Position numbers and translations under genes: made by a program
Shown here: positions 1-8,021 of the stretch, one piece after another
Layout of the letters: each line of letters starts with the position of its first letter
How positions within the stretch are numbered: position 1 is the first letter of the stretch
Origin: Acidobacteriota bacterium
Lineage (GTDB): Bacteria; Acidobacteriota; Terriglobia; UBA7540
NCBI GenBank assembly: GCA_021827255.1
Contig: JAKAWO010000003.1
Coordinates: 1-37,910, forward strand
Reading direction: 5' to 3'
Length of the DNA stretch: 37,910 nt
Notes under the pieces: model-generated
What the model saw: the letters and a program-made list of their open reading frames with translations, nothing else
The model's database searches: none
Told to the model about the DNA's origin: nothing

Positions 1-1620
1 GCCGCGGTGATACTGAAGATAGAGTTCACTTTTCCAGACCGGGAGGTTCAGCTTGGCGAGATCGCTCTCGACATCGTTGAAGAACTCCTGGGCGGTCGAG
101 AACTTGAAGTTCGGGAAGGCGGCTTGGGGCGAATTCTGCCATCTCACGGCGGCGTCGAGCATCGCCCGCGTTGGCCCGCCGCCGTGATCGCCCACCCCAT
201 AGAGGAGCATCTGCTGGCGGTAGCCTGAGCACAAGGGAGTGTCTTCAGCAATGTACTGAGAGTCCCGGACAGGACTGATGCCGTTCGAGTAGCCGTGGGG
301 AAAATAGGTGAGCACGCGGCTGCCATCGGGCGACTCCCACCAGAAGAGCTTGTAGGGAAACGGCGTGGTGTCATTCCAGGACATTTTCTGGGTGATGAAA
401 TAGTCCACGCCGGAGCGCTTGTAAATCTGAGCGAGTTGCCAGCTATAGCCAAACGAATCGGGATTCCAGCCGATCTTCACATCCACGCCGAACTTCTGCT
501 GGAAATACCGCTTGCCGGTCAGGAGCTGACGCACCAGGGATTCACCGCAGGGCATGTTGAGGTCCGGTTCGCACCACATGCCGCCCACCATCTCCCAGCG
601 GCCGTCTTTCACCCGCCGCTGAATCTCTTCAAACTCCGGGGGATAGTATTTTTCCAGCCACAGAAAGTCCTGAGCGGAGGACTGCGCGTAAATGAAGCCG
701 GGATACTCGCCGATGAGCTCGAGCGCCGTGCCGAAGGTGTCGCGCACCACCTCCAGCGCTTCTTCCCAGGGCCACAGCCAGGCCAGGTCAATGTGAGAAT
801 TCCCGACGGCGCGAATGGTGAATTGCTTCATCCATCCCGCCAAGGGTTGCATTTTCCGGTCCGCTTCGGTCAGTGACTGATCGAACACTTTCTGGTCGCC
901 GTGCTCGAGCGCGCCAAAATCAATGGTCTTGACCGCAGCCGCCAGTTGCGAGTTTCGCTCCGCCTGGCCTTCAGGAAATCCACGCGAGGCCGCCTGAACG
1001 GCCAAAATTTCTTCCAGCATCGTCTGGGGGTTTGACCGAGTGACGGGATAATCCACTTCGAGGCGTGAAAAAATGCCCGCCGGGTCGGGCGCGTAAGCGG
1101 CGATCAAAAACTTCTGGCCCGGCGCCGCGCTGTCGGTCAGCAGAATCGGTTGCTGAGTGTTGCGGTACGCCATCTCGATCAGCGAGCCGCCAGAAAAGGC
1201 TCGCATCAAACCGGGTCCGCCGAAGAAGAGGCGCAGGTCGAGGCGAACAGGGAGTCCTTCGATGTCATATCCGCCCATCGTCTTGGGAATGACAATCCAT
1301 TTGCGAAACCACATCCCCATCCCGTTGGGCAGAGGCTGGCGGTGCTCGCCCGGCTTGAGGCGGTGAAAGATGGGCCAGGTGGAATCGTCAAGGCTCGGAT
1401 CCTCAGGGTGAGACAAATTATCGGGATGCATTTTCCACCCTCGAATGGGTTCTCCTAGCATGGCCTCGAGTTTCGCCAGTGGTTCGGCAAAAGGATTGTT
1501 CTGAAAGCCGCGAGCGCGAGCTTGCGGCGCCGCTAACAGGACACCTGCATTCAGCCATCGTTCCACTAGAAGGGAGGATGCCGAAGCTTGAAGAAATCTG
1601 CGGCGGTCGAGTGAGCGCAT
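1..1620 (-). CDS. GH38 alpha-mannosidase, Tat-exported, 3'-truncated by the window edge
   Basis: The minus strand reads open for 540 codons from the ATG at 1618-1620 to the window edge, so the C-terminal part is missing. The N-terminus has a twin-arginine signal (DRRRFLQA, residues 5-12) followed by a hydrophobic stretch, so export through Tat is likely. Residues 273-285 (GNSHIDLAWLWPW) are the family's metal-binding His-x-Asp motif, H276 and D278. Residues 385-391 (WNPDSFG) contain D388 at the position of the GH38 nucleophile. Further on, GVGDHGGGPT and the final ELYLQYHRG are also typical. Family members hydrolyse terminal alpha-linked mannose and usually run to about 1000 residues. The roughly 270 residues before the catalytic motif match the long (Ams1/MAN2C1-like) branch. 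The gene lies 135 bp downstream of a secreted SH3-like protein on the same strand and may be co-transcribed with it. Substrate is not deducible. Confidence 0.93.
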   Translation of the reverse strand, partial: MRSLDRRRFLQASASSLLVERWLNAGVLLAAPQARARGFQNNPFAEPLAKLEAMLGEPIRGWKMHPDNLSHPEDPSLDDSTWPIFHRLKPGEHRQPLPNGMGMWFRKWIVIPKTMGGYDIEGLPVRLDLRLFFGGPGLMRAFSGGSLIEMAYRNTQQPILLTDSAAPGQKFLIAAYAPDPAGIFSRLEVDYPVTRSNPQTMLEEILAVQAASRGFPEGQAERNSQLAAAVKTIDFGALEHGDQKVFDQSLTEADRKMQPLAGWMKQFTIRAVGNSHIDLAWLWPWEEALEVVRDTFGTALELIGEYPGFIYAQSSAQDFLWLEKYYPPEFEEIQRRVKDGRWEMVGGMWCEPDLNMPCGESLVRQLLTGKRYFQQKFGVDVKIGWNPDSFGYSWQLAQIYKRSGVDYFITQKMSWNDTTPFPYKLFWWESPDGSRVLTYFPHGYSNGISPVRDSQYIAEDTPLCSGYRQQMLLYGVGDHGGGPTRAMLDAAVRWQNSPQAAFPNFKFSTAQEFFNDVESDLAKLNLPVWKSELYLQYHRG

Positions 1621-1638
1621 TTTCTAACCTCCAGGGCT

Positions 1639-1670
1639 GCCGGAGGACCGCGGGGGCGCGCGCCTCCGGC
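1639..1670. repeat. inverted repeat upstream of the mannosidase gene
   Basis: GCCGGAGG at 1639-1646 and its exact complement CCTCCGGC at 1663-1670 are separated by 16 G+C-rich bases. The hairpin lies 19 bp before the GH38 start codon, between it and the upstream SH3-like gene. It could be a weak terminator, a 5'-UTR structure or a REP-like palindrome. There is no U-tract on either strand. Confidence 0.4.
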
Positions 1671-1755
1671 TCACCAGTATAATCCGCGGCGAGATGATGG
1701 GCCGCGGCCTCGTTGAACTATAAATCCATCCTGCCTCGGGCGGCAAGGGGCGGCG

Positions 1756-2721
1756 TTATTCGAGGGGCTCAAAGCGCCCTCCCTTCCAAGGGCAGACCTT
1801 CTCAACGGCAAGCGTCCGGACGGGCGCGCCGCGCCCGATGACGTAAAAACGGACGCGACCTTTCCAGATGGGAACCATCCTGCCGCCTTGCAGTTCAAAG
1901 GTAACCTTGCCCTGCGTTTTTGTGCCGGGCGCGCCGATATTTCTTACTGCGGGCGCGAGCACTTTGATTGCAGAGGGATAGAAGGTGAAATTTGTCAGTT
2001 CGAGCGGGGCTTGCCAAACCGTGCGGAATCCTTGCGCGCTCACCTGGCGGATCACCATTTTTCTGAGGCTCGATCCAAGCCCGGAGGGCGCGGCTTCGGT
2101 TGAAACCAGGCATTCGCCGCCACTGCCGCGAAGGTCCTGAACCTCCATAGCTTTGATGGCCGTTCCCATGCCGGCGTAAGGGAAACTGAGGAACGGCCCG
2201 CCGACATACTTGCCGTTGGCCGGACTGAAAAGCTGGAGCTGCACTTGGGCCAAGGCGCGGGTGCCGACCCAGGCAACCAGCAGAGGCTTTCCTTGCGCGC
2301 GGGGCACGAGAAACCGGACGATCACGGCATGCCCTGCCACAAAGTCGTGGAGATAATCGCCGCCCATCGCGTCCAGGAGCGCGCGGTCGGTGGGGAAGCG
2401 ATCCGGCGGTATCTGTTTGATCGAGCGGCTATCCGCCCAGCCAATTACCTTCTCCAGGTTCGCTGGATTCGCCGCCGCGAGGCGTACCCACGCAACCCCG
2501 CCTTTCGATTTCGTTTCGAGCATCTCCGCCAGCTCGCCTCGGCCGAGCTTCCCTATCACGGCCTTTGCGTCGGCGGGTTTTCTTAAGAGAACAGTCCCTC
2601 GATCGGGAACGTAAGCCCAGGCGAGCCGCACAGGGGTTGTTGGCTTCTCGCGCCGTCGGGCAAAAGCAGGCGGGAAGACCCATGCGGCAAGCACAATGGC
2701 GGCAATCACGCGCTGGCTCAT
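1756..2721 (-). CDS. secreted protein with N-terminal SH3-like domain, function unknown
   Basis: 321 residues. The first 21 or so (MSQRVIAAIVLAAWVFPPAFA) form a signal peptide. Roughly residues 40-105 resemble a bacterial SH3-like (SH3b) module: a TVLLRKPADAKAVIGKLGRG strand-turn pattern, then VAWVRL and IGWADSRSIK. The remaining two thirds are beta-rich, with no catalytic motif I recognise. Bacterial SH3b modules generally bind cell-wall or other extracellular ligands, so an envelope role is inferred only. A -35/-10 pair ends 10 bases before the ATG, and there is no strong ribosome-binding site. It precedes the GH38 gene on the same strand. Confidence 0.75.
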   Translation of the reverse strand: MSQRVIAAIVLAAWVFPPAFARRREKPTTPVRLAWAYVPDRGTVLLRKPADAKAVIGKLGRGELAEMLETKSKGGVAWVRLAAANPANLEKVIGWADSRSIKQIPPDRFPTDRALLDAMGGDYLHDFVAGHAVIVRFLVPRAQGKPLLVAWVGTRALAQVQLQLFSPANGKYVGGPFLSFPYAGMGTAIKAMEVQDLRGSGGECLVSTEAAPSGLGSSLRKMVIRQVSAQGFRTVWQAPLELTNFTFYPSAIKVLAPAVRNIGAPGTKTQGKVTFELQGGRMVPIWKGRVRFYVIGRGAPVRTLAVEKVCPWKGGRFEPLE

Positions 2722-2731
2722 TCTGCCTGCT

Positions 2732-2760
2732 ATTGTTCACTCCAAAGCGTACTTTGACAA
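2732..2760 (-). promoter_or_regulatory. candidate sigma-70 promoter, near-leaderless
   Basis: Read on the minus strand: TTGTCA (2755-2760), a 17-base spacer, then AACAAT (2732-2737), followed after 10 bases by the ATG of the SH3-like protein at 2721. The -35 matches 5 of 6 consensus bases and the -10 matches 4 of 6. Transcription would begin only a few bases before the start codon. Confidence 0.4.
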
Positions 2761-2883
2761 TTGGAATTTTCCATTCGCTTCACGACGCCCTACTTGTTGT
2801 CCGCTACGGCCTTGCTCCCGGGTGGGCCTTTCGAATGGAAACTGGGGGGAAAGAGTTGTAAGCTTTTGCTTGAGACGACGTTG

Positions 2884-2904
2884 GGAGAGGAGGGTCCTCC
2901 GTTG
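2884..2904 (+). promoter_or_regulatory. strong ribosome-binding site that selects a TTG start
   Basis: GGAGAGGAGG (2884-2893) lies 8 bases before TTG 2902-2904. Starting there places a clean signal peptide at the N-terminus. The longer open frame from 2761 would put 47 residues, without ribosome-binding site, in front of it. Confidence 0.75.
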
Positions 2905-4938
2905 CTCGCCTTCAGGTCCTACCTCGGCTTCTTAATCTTTGTATCCGTGATCTTGGGGGTCTGTTTCGGCGCTCGGCCTGCGCTAGCCCAAGGACCTCCT
3001 GGCGCCATGATGGCGCCCCCCGAAGAGATGAACTTTGGCGTCAGTCAAATGGGCGCTCTGGCCCGCAATCAGAAAGAGTGGGCGGTTGCGGGCCGGGTGA
3101 TGACCATGTCGGGAAATTTCATCCGGGGCGCCCACGTGCTGGTCAGCCCTCTCCAGGCGGACGATCGCCGGGTTCTCGAGTCGGGTGCTTCGGGCGATTT
3201 CCAGACTGTCTATTTTTTGACCGAGCTGTACGTCACGGATTTTGAAGTGTGGCTGACTGTTAAGAAGGAAGGCTTCGAGACGGCGCACGAACTCATCCAT
3301 TACGCTGATTTCCCCAACCCGGTTTGGCTTCCGATAACGCTCCGGACGGAAGGGCAGGACCCTACGCTGCTTCCGCGGCAGGAACTTATTTCGCACCTCG
3401 TGCCTGAACTTCAATCGCTCGGGCCTTCCGACGGGCTCCTGGCCAAGAGCGAAAAGGAGTATGCGAAGGGTGTGCGGGAATTTGTCGGCAAAGGCCGCCC
3501 GGACCTTTCGTTGGATGATTTTTACGATGTGGCCAGGCGCAATCCGAATTGCGCAAAGTGTCGAACCATGCTGGCGCTGGCCGAACTTGACTCCGGCAAC
3601 TGGGACGGCGCGGCGCGGAACGCTGAATCGGCCGCCCAATGGACTCTGAAAAACACGGCGGGCGGGAGCCCTGAAGCCCTGGAGTTGGCTGGCGTGATGG
3701 AAAGCTGGCTTCACAATCCAAAGGCTGCGACCTATTTCCTGGTCGATGCGCACAAGCTGAAGCCGAGTGACCCGCTCGTGCTTCAGGAAATCGGGCGCGC
3801 ACAATTCGAGCTTGGAAGGTTTGAAGTGGCCGACACTTACCTTTCAAAGTCCATAGCGGCCGGCGCAGGGCCCGAGGCGCGTCTCCTCAAGGTGCAGGCC
3901 CTGCTCGGCGAAGGCAGTCTCGATAAGGCGAATGCGGAAATGCGCCGTTTCCTGAACGGACGGAAAGTGGAAACGATGCCGATCGAGGTTCGCCGAGTCT
4001 GGGCCGAGCTTCAAAATGGCAAGCAGATAAGGGCCCTTTACGCCGAATCGGGCAAGAGAAAGGTAAGAACAGCCGCCTCTTTCGACTACCTCCACTACAC
4101 CGCCCGGCAACTCAAGGGCTTGGTACCCGCCAAAGACCAGAGCCGACTGAAACCGATTCTGGCTGCGGTCGGGGAGAATGTCGCCGCCCTATTCCGAAAT
4201 TTCCAGAACACGATTTCGGTGGAGCAGATTCGCCAGGAACAACTTCGTCGGAATGGCAAGATTTCAGCGTCTCGTAGCGGGAAGTATCGTTATCTCTGCC
4301 TGGTGCCTTCCCACCACTCGATTCTCGGATTCACCGAATACCGGCAGAACGTGGAGCGGGGTGGAGGATTGCCCAGGGGGCTGGACAGAGGCTACATGTT
4401 GACCTCGGGATTTGCGTCGGCAGCGCTTGTCCTCCACCCCGCTTTTCAGTCTCAATCAAAATTTCGCTACCTTGGCCGCCAGGTGGTGGACGGCCACGAG
4501 ACCTACGTCATTGCTTTCGCCCAGGAACCGATGAAGGCTCGGCTGATGGGAGCCTTCGATTTCGGCAATCACCGCGCGCTGATTTTCGAGCAGGGTTTGG
4601 CCTGGGTCAACACCCGGAATGACGAGATCGTCCGTCTCCGCACCGACCTGCTAAAGCCGTTACCCGAAGTCCGACTGAGGGAAGAAACCACCCAGATTGA
4701 TTACCACGATGTGCGCTTCAAGAAGCTGGCGCGAGCATTCCCGCTTCCGGAGACGGTTGTTGTGACCGTCCATTGGAACGGCAAGAGGCTTCGCAATGTG
4801 CATCGCTATTCGGATTTCAAGCTCTACAATGTGGGTCTCTCTGAAAAAATCAAAGTGCCCAAAACGCAGAACGCGGCCTCCAAAGCCGTGACCGATTCCT
4901 CCAACCCGCCGGTGGGGTCGAAAGTGGCCCAACCGTAA
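2902..4938 (+). CDS. secreted TPR-containing protein with carboxypeptidase-regulatory-like N-domain
   Basis: 678 residues from TTG 2902, chosen because a strong ribosome-binding site precedes it and the protein then opens with a signal peptide (LGFLIFVSVILGV, cleavage near RPALAQ). After a Gly/Pro/Met-rich linker, residues about 60-150 look like a carboxypeptidase-regulatory or PEGA-like beta-sandwich (VAGRVMTMSGNFIRGAHVLV). Residues about 200-350 are tetratricopeptide-like helices (CRTMLALAELDSGNWDGAA, EIGRAQFELGRFEVADTYL). The C-terminal 250 residues are beta-rich (YRYLCLVPSHHS, YLGRQVVDGHETYVIAF) and resemble lipoprotein-carrier-like or outer-membrane beta-structures, without a firm match. 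The N-terminal domain plus TPR suggests a periplasmic or surface scaffold. It is divergent from the SH3-like gene, with 180 bp between. Confidence 0.8.
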   Translation: MLAFRSYLGFLIFVSVILGVCFGARPALAQGPPGAMMAPPEEMNFGVSQMGALARNQKEWAVAGRVMTMSGNFIRGAHVLVSPLQADDRRVLESGASGDFQTVYFLTELYVTDFEVWLTVKKEGFETAHELIHYADFPNPVWLPITLRTEGQDPTLLPRQELISHLVPELQSLGPSDGLLAKSEKEYAKGVREFVGKGRPDLSLDDFYDVARRNPNCAKCRTMLALAELDSGNWDGAARNAESAAQWTLKNTAGGSPEALELAGVMESWLHNPKAATYFLVDAHKLKPSDPLVLQEIGRAQFELGRFEVADTYLSKSIAAGAGPEARLLKVQALLGEGSLDKANAEMRRFLNGRKVETMPIEVRRVWAELQNGKQIRALYAESGKRKVRTAASFDYLHYTARQLKGLVPAKDQSRLKPILAAVGENVAALFRNFQNTISVEQIRQEQLRRNGKISASRSGKYRYLCLVPSHHSILGFTEYRQNVERGGGLPRGLDRGYMLTSGFASAALVLHPAFQSQSKFRYLGRQVVDGHETYVIAFAQEPMKARLMGAFDFGNHRALIFEQGLAWVNTRNDEIVRLRTDLLKPLPEVRLREETTQIDYHDVRFKKLARAFPLPETVVVTVHWNGKRLRNVHRYSDFKLYNVGLSEKIKVPKTQNAASKAVTDSSNPPVGSKVAQP

Positions 4939-4988
4939 TCGCCATTGCAGCCCGCGCGAAAACGGCATCCGAAAACTTTCGTTACGCA

Positions 4989-4994
4989 TATAAT
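4989..4994 (+). promoter_or_regulatory. consensus -10 box upstream of gatB
   Basis: TATAAT at 4989-4994 is a perfect -10 hexamer 79 bases before the gatB ATG, with no convincing -35 at 16-18 bases. Seven bases after it, at the expected transcription start, lies an ATG opening a nine-codon frame (5002-5031) that stops before gatB. Confidence 0.5.
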
Positions 4995-5073
4995 GGCTGT
5001 GATGCGCTTGGACGGACTGGCAGGACGGTGAAGCGCGGCGCTCGGTCGTCCGCCATGCGACGAAGAAGCTCAG

Positions 5074-6546
5074 ATGGCCACGGCAATTTCAGAAAAGGCG
5101 GGTGTCAAAGCGGAGCACGAGCCGGTCATCGGCCTCGAAGTTCACGTCCAGCTACTCACTCAGTCCAAAGCCTTCTGTTCCTGTTCGACCCGGTTCGGCG
5201 ACCCGCCCAATTCGAATACCTGCCCGGTGTGCCTGGGCCTCCCGGGAGCGCTGCCGGTTCTGAACCGCGAGGCCGTGAGCATGGCGATGAAGGCGGCGAT
5301 GGCTCTTGGTTGCGCGATCAATTCCCGTTCGCGTTTCGCGCGGAAGAATTATTTTTATCCTGATTTGCCGAAGGGTTACCAAATCTCACAGTACGAAGAA
5401 CCGCTGGCCGAACGGGGCTGGCTGGAGATTGAAGTGAACGGCGCGCGGCGGCGCATTGGCATCACCCGAGTCCACATGGAAGAGGACGCCGGCAAATCGC
5501 TGCACGAAGGTTTTGCGGATTCCGACACCAAGTCCTACATTGACCTCAATCGCTCGGGGGTGCCGCTGATCGAGATTGTCAGCGAGCCTGATCTGCGCTC
5601 GCCCGAGGAAGCTTACGACTACCTGACGCGCCTGAGAACGCTGATGCTCTATCTGGGCGTCTCGGACTGCAACATGGAGGAGGGCAGCTTGCGGTGCGAC
5701 GCCAACGTCAGCGTCCGGCCTGCCGACTCGCCGGATTTCGGCGTCAAGACGGAAGTGAAGAACCTGAACTCATTCAAATTTCTGCAACGGGCGCTAGCCT
5801 ACGAGATCGAGCGCCAAATTCGAGTTCTGGAGCACGGCGGCGCGATCGAGCAGGAGACGCGGCTTTGGGACAGCCGCGAGCAGAAGACCTTCGGCATGCG
5901 GAGCAAGGAATTCGCGCACGACTACCGATATTTTCCCGAGCCTGATCTCGCCCCGCTCGAAGTTTCCGAGGCGTGGAAAGAAGAAGTTCGCAGGTCGTTG
6001 CCGGAATTACCGGAGTCGCGGCGCCATCGGCTGATGGCCCAGTACGCTCTGCCGGCTTACGACGCCACTCAGCTCACGTCCTCGCGCGAGCTGGCTGATT
6101 TTTTTGAGGCGACGGCCAAGACTTCGGGAGAGTCTAAACTTGCCGCCAACTGGATTCTGAGCGAATTGCTCTATCTCTTGGGGGAAGCGGGCCGGGCGAT
6201 CTCCGAATCTCCGGTTTCGCCGAGCCATCTGGCGGAATTGATCCGGCTGATTTCCGGTGGGACACTTTCCGGAAAGATGGGAAAGGAAGTTCTTGCCCAG
6301 ATGTTCAGGTCGGGGCAGCCCGCCTCGGCGGTGACGGCGGAGCGAGGGCTCGAGCAGATCACCGACCAGGAAAAGATCGCCGCGGTGGTTCGAGAAATCA
6401 TTGCCGCCCATCCTCAACAAGCCGAGCAGTACCGGAAGGGCAAAACGGCGACGCTCGGCTGGTTCGTCGGCCAAGTGATGAAGGCCACGCGCGGCCAGGC
6501 GAACCCGCAGGCCGCGCAGGAGACATTGAAAAAGGAGCTGGGATGA
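5074..6546 (+). CDS. gatB: aspartyl/glutamyl-tRNA(Asn/Gln) amidotransferase subunit B
   Basis: 490 residues, full family length. GatB is the kinase/tRNA-binding subunit of GatCAB, which converts Glu-tRNA(Gln) and Asp-tRNA(Asn) to the amidated forms in organisms without the matching synthetase. Diagnostic motifs run in order: VIGLEVHVQL near the start; four zinc-ligand cysteines, C35, C37, C50 and C53, in the FCSCS..NTCPVC region; the catalytic-core segment KGYQISQYEEPL; NMEEGSLRCDANVSVRP; and HDYRYFPEPDL. The C-terminal YqeY-like tail domain ends in TRGQANPQAAQETLKKEL. The gatA and gatC partners are not in the window. The next gene starts 69 bp downstream and may share the transcript. Confidence 0.98.
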   Translation: MATAISEKAGVKAEHEPVIGLEVHVQLLTQSKAFCSCSTRFGDPPNSNTCPVCLGLPGALPVLNREAVSMAMKAAMALGCAINSRSRFARKNYFYPDLPKGYQISQYEEPLAERGWLEIEVNGARRRIGITRVHMEEDAGKSLHEGFADSDTKSYIDLNRSGVPLIEIVSEPDLRSPEEAYDYLTRLRTLMLYLGVSDCNMEEGSLRCDANVSVRPADSPDFGVKTEVKNLNSFKFLQRALAYEIERQIRVLEHGGAIEQETRLWDSREQKTFGMRSKEFAHDYRYFPEPDLAPLEVSEAWKEEVRRSLPELPESRRHRLMAQYALPAYDATQLTSSRELADFFEATAKTSGESKLAANWILSELLYLLGEAGRAISESPVSPSHLAELIRLISGGTLSGKMGKEVLAQMFRSGQPASAVTAERGLEQITDQEKIAAVVREIIAAHPQQAEQYRKGKTATLGWFVGQVMKATRGQANPQAAQETLKKELG

Positions 6547-6615
6547 GCGGCGACGGATATTGCTCAGCCGATGGGCGACGGTTGAGTTTTTTCGCCTCGC
6601 CCAGGTGGTGCTTTG

Positions 6616-7974
6616 ATGAAAGCGAGAAGCCTTAGACTCGCGCTGGCGGCGCTGGCGATTCTCTCGGCCGGGGCGGGGCGGCCTTTGTGGGCGGCGGCGC
6701 AGACCTCCGCGCCGCGGCCACAACAGAGGGTCTTGCCCGCTGAACATCCAAGATCCTCCAAGGTATCCCCTGCCGGAACCGCTCAGGCACGAGCCAATGC
6801 GCTTCTTGAGGAAGGCGTGACGCTCCAGCAGGAAGGCAAAATAGCGGCGGCGATTCTCAAGTTTCGGGAGGCCATCCAAGCCAACCCGAATTGGTCCAGG
6901 GCCTACGTGGCCCTTGGCGGCGCGCTGGACCGCCATCACGATCTGCCGGGCGCCATGGAGGAATACCGCAAGGCTTTGCGCTTGGATCCCGATGACGCGC
7001 TGGCGCACCTCAATCTGGGCATGGCGCTGCGGCGCCAAGGACATATGAGGGCGGCGCTGGGAGAGCTGGCGAAGGCGGTGGATCTCGCGCCCGAAAGCGC
7101 CACGGCGCACAACGAATTCGGCCTAGCTCTGGCGCTCGATGGAGTTTTGCACACCGCCGTCCAGCAATTCCGCACCGCGGTCATGCTGAAACCGGATTGG
7201 GCTGCGGCCCGGAACAATTTGGCGAACGCGCTTTCCCTGGGCGGCAATCTACACCAAGCTGTTCGCCAGTACCGAAAGGCGATCGCGCTGGCCCCTCATT
7301 GGGCGGAGCCGCACAACAACTTGGGCAACGCGTTGCGGGATTTGGGCGACAGCCAAGGAGCCGTGGCCGAGTACCAGAAAGCATTGCGTCTGGATCCAAA
7401 TTATGCTGCGGCGTACAACGATCTGGGGCTGGCGCTTAAAATGGGTGGCAACGTAGAAGGCGCCATCGCCGACTACCAGAAAGCCGTGCGCTTAAAGCCC
7501 GATTACACCGCGGCGCACAGCAACCTGGCGGCCGCTTATTACCAAAAGCACGAGTGGCAATTGGCGGTCGAGCAATACCGTGAGGCGGTGCGGGTCGAGC
7601 CGAAGATGGCCAGCGGCCACTTCAACCTGGGGTTGGCGCTGGAGGCGGCGGGCCGGCGTCACGCGGCGCTCGGCGAATACGAAGAAGCCATGAAGCTCTC
7701 ACCCCACATTGGGCTTTACCGAGAACAGTACCAGCGTCTGGCCCGGGAGCTGTCCAATCCGCCGGCCCCGCCGCCCAAAACCACTGGCGCCGCAACCGCT
7801 CCGCTGGTCCCGCCGCCCGCCCGCCAGGCCGGCGCCGCTTCGTCCAAAGCGCCGGCGGCGCCCGCGACTCGGGCGTCTTCCACCGAGCCTCCCAAACCCC
7901 AAAGGTCAAAGCGCAAACGGCGCGCTCCCCATTTGCTGCGCCGCCTGCTGCGCCGGCCTCTGCCGCCTAACTAA
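6616..7974 (+). CDS. secreted protein with nine tandem tetratricopeptide repeats
   Basis: 452 residues from ATG 6616. A TTG immediately before it (6613) is an alternative. The N-terminus is a signal peptide (LRLALAALAILSAGAG, cleavage near WAAAQ). Nine consecutive 34-residue TPR units fill about residues 55-365, with strikingly regular repeats such as AAAYNDLGLALKMGGNVEGA and KALRLDPNY. The final 70 residues are Pro/Ala-rich and disordered, ending in a strongly basic segment (QRSKRKRRAPHLLRRLLRR). TPR arrays bind protein partners, so a periplasmic assembly or scaffold role is inferred. The basic tail could contact membrane or nucleic acid. It lies 69 bp after gatB and converges on panC. Confidence 0.88.
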   Translation: MKARSLRLALAALAILSAGAGRPLWAAAQTSAPRPQQRVLPAEHPRSSKVSPAGTAQARANALLEEGVTLQQEGKIAAAILKFREAIQANPNWSRAYVALGGALDRHHDLPGAMEEYRKALRLDPDDALAHLNLGMALRRQGHMRAALGELAKAVDLAPESATAHNEFGLALALDGVLHTAVQQFRTAVMLKPDWAAARNNLANALSLGGNLHQAVRQYRKAIALAPHWAEPHNNLGNALRDLGDSQGAVAEYQKALRLDPNYAAAYNDLGLALKMGGNVEGAIADYQKAVRLKPDYTAAHSNLAAAYYQKHEWQLAVEQYREAVRVEPKMASGHFNLGLALEAAGRRHAALGEYEEAMKLSPHIGLYREQYQRLARELSNPPAPPPKTTGAATAPLVPPPARQAGAASSKAPAAPATRASSTEPPKPQRSKRKRRAPHLLRRLLRRPLPPN

Positions 7975-7990
7975 GATTCGTCCCATCGCG

Positions 7991-8007
7991 GCGCGAAGTG
8001 GTCGCGC
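7991..8007. terminator. short hairpin between convergent genes
   Basis: GCGCGA (7991-7996) and TCGCGC (8002-8007) with a 5-base loop lie between the stops of the TPR gene and panC. No U-tract follows on either strand, so a bidirectional terminator is only a possibility. Confidence 0.25.
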
Positions 8008-8021
8008 GGAGTTTGCCGGAG

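Noticed and set aside
2761..2901. 47-residue extension of the TPR protein from TTG 2761
   Set aside because: It buries the signal peptide and ignores the strong ribosome-binding site at 2884-2893.
2983..3804. 273-codon minus-strand frame
   Set aside because: Shadow of the secreted TPR protein; no signal, motif or ribosome-binding site.
6007..7110. 367-codon minus-strand frame across gatB and the next TPR gene
   Set aside because: Arg-rich composition without domains; both overlapped genes are well supported.
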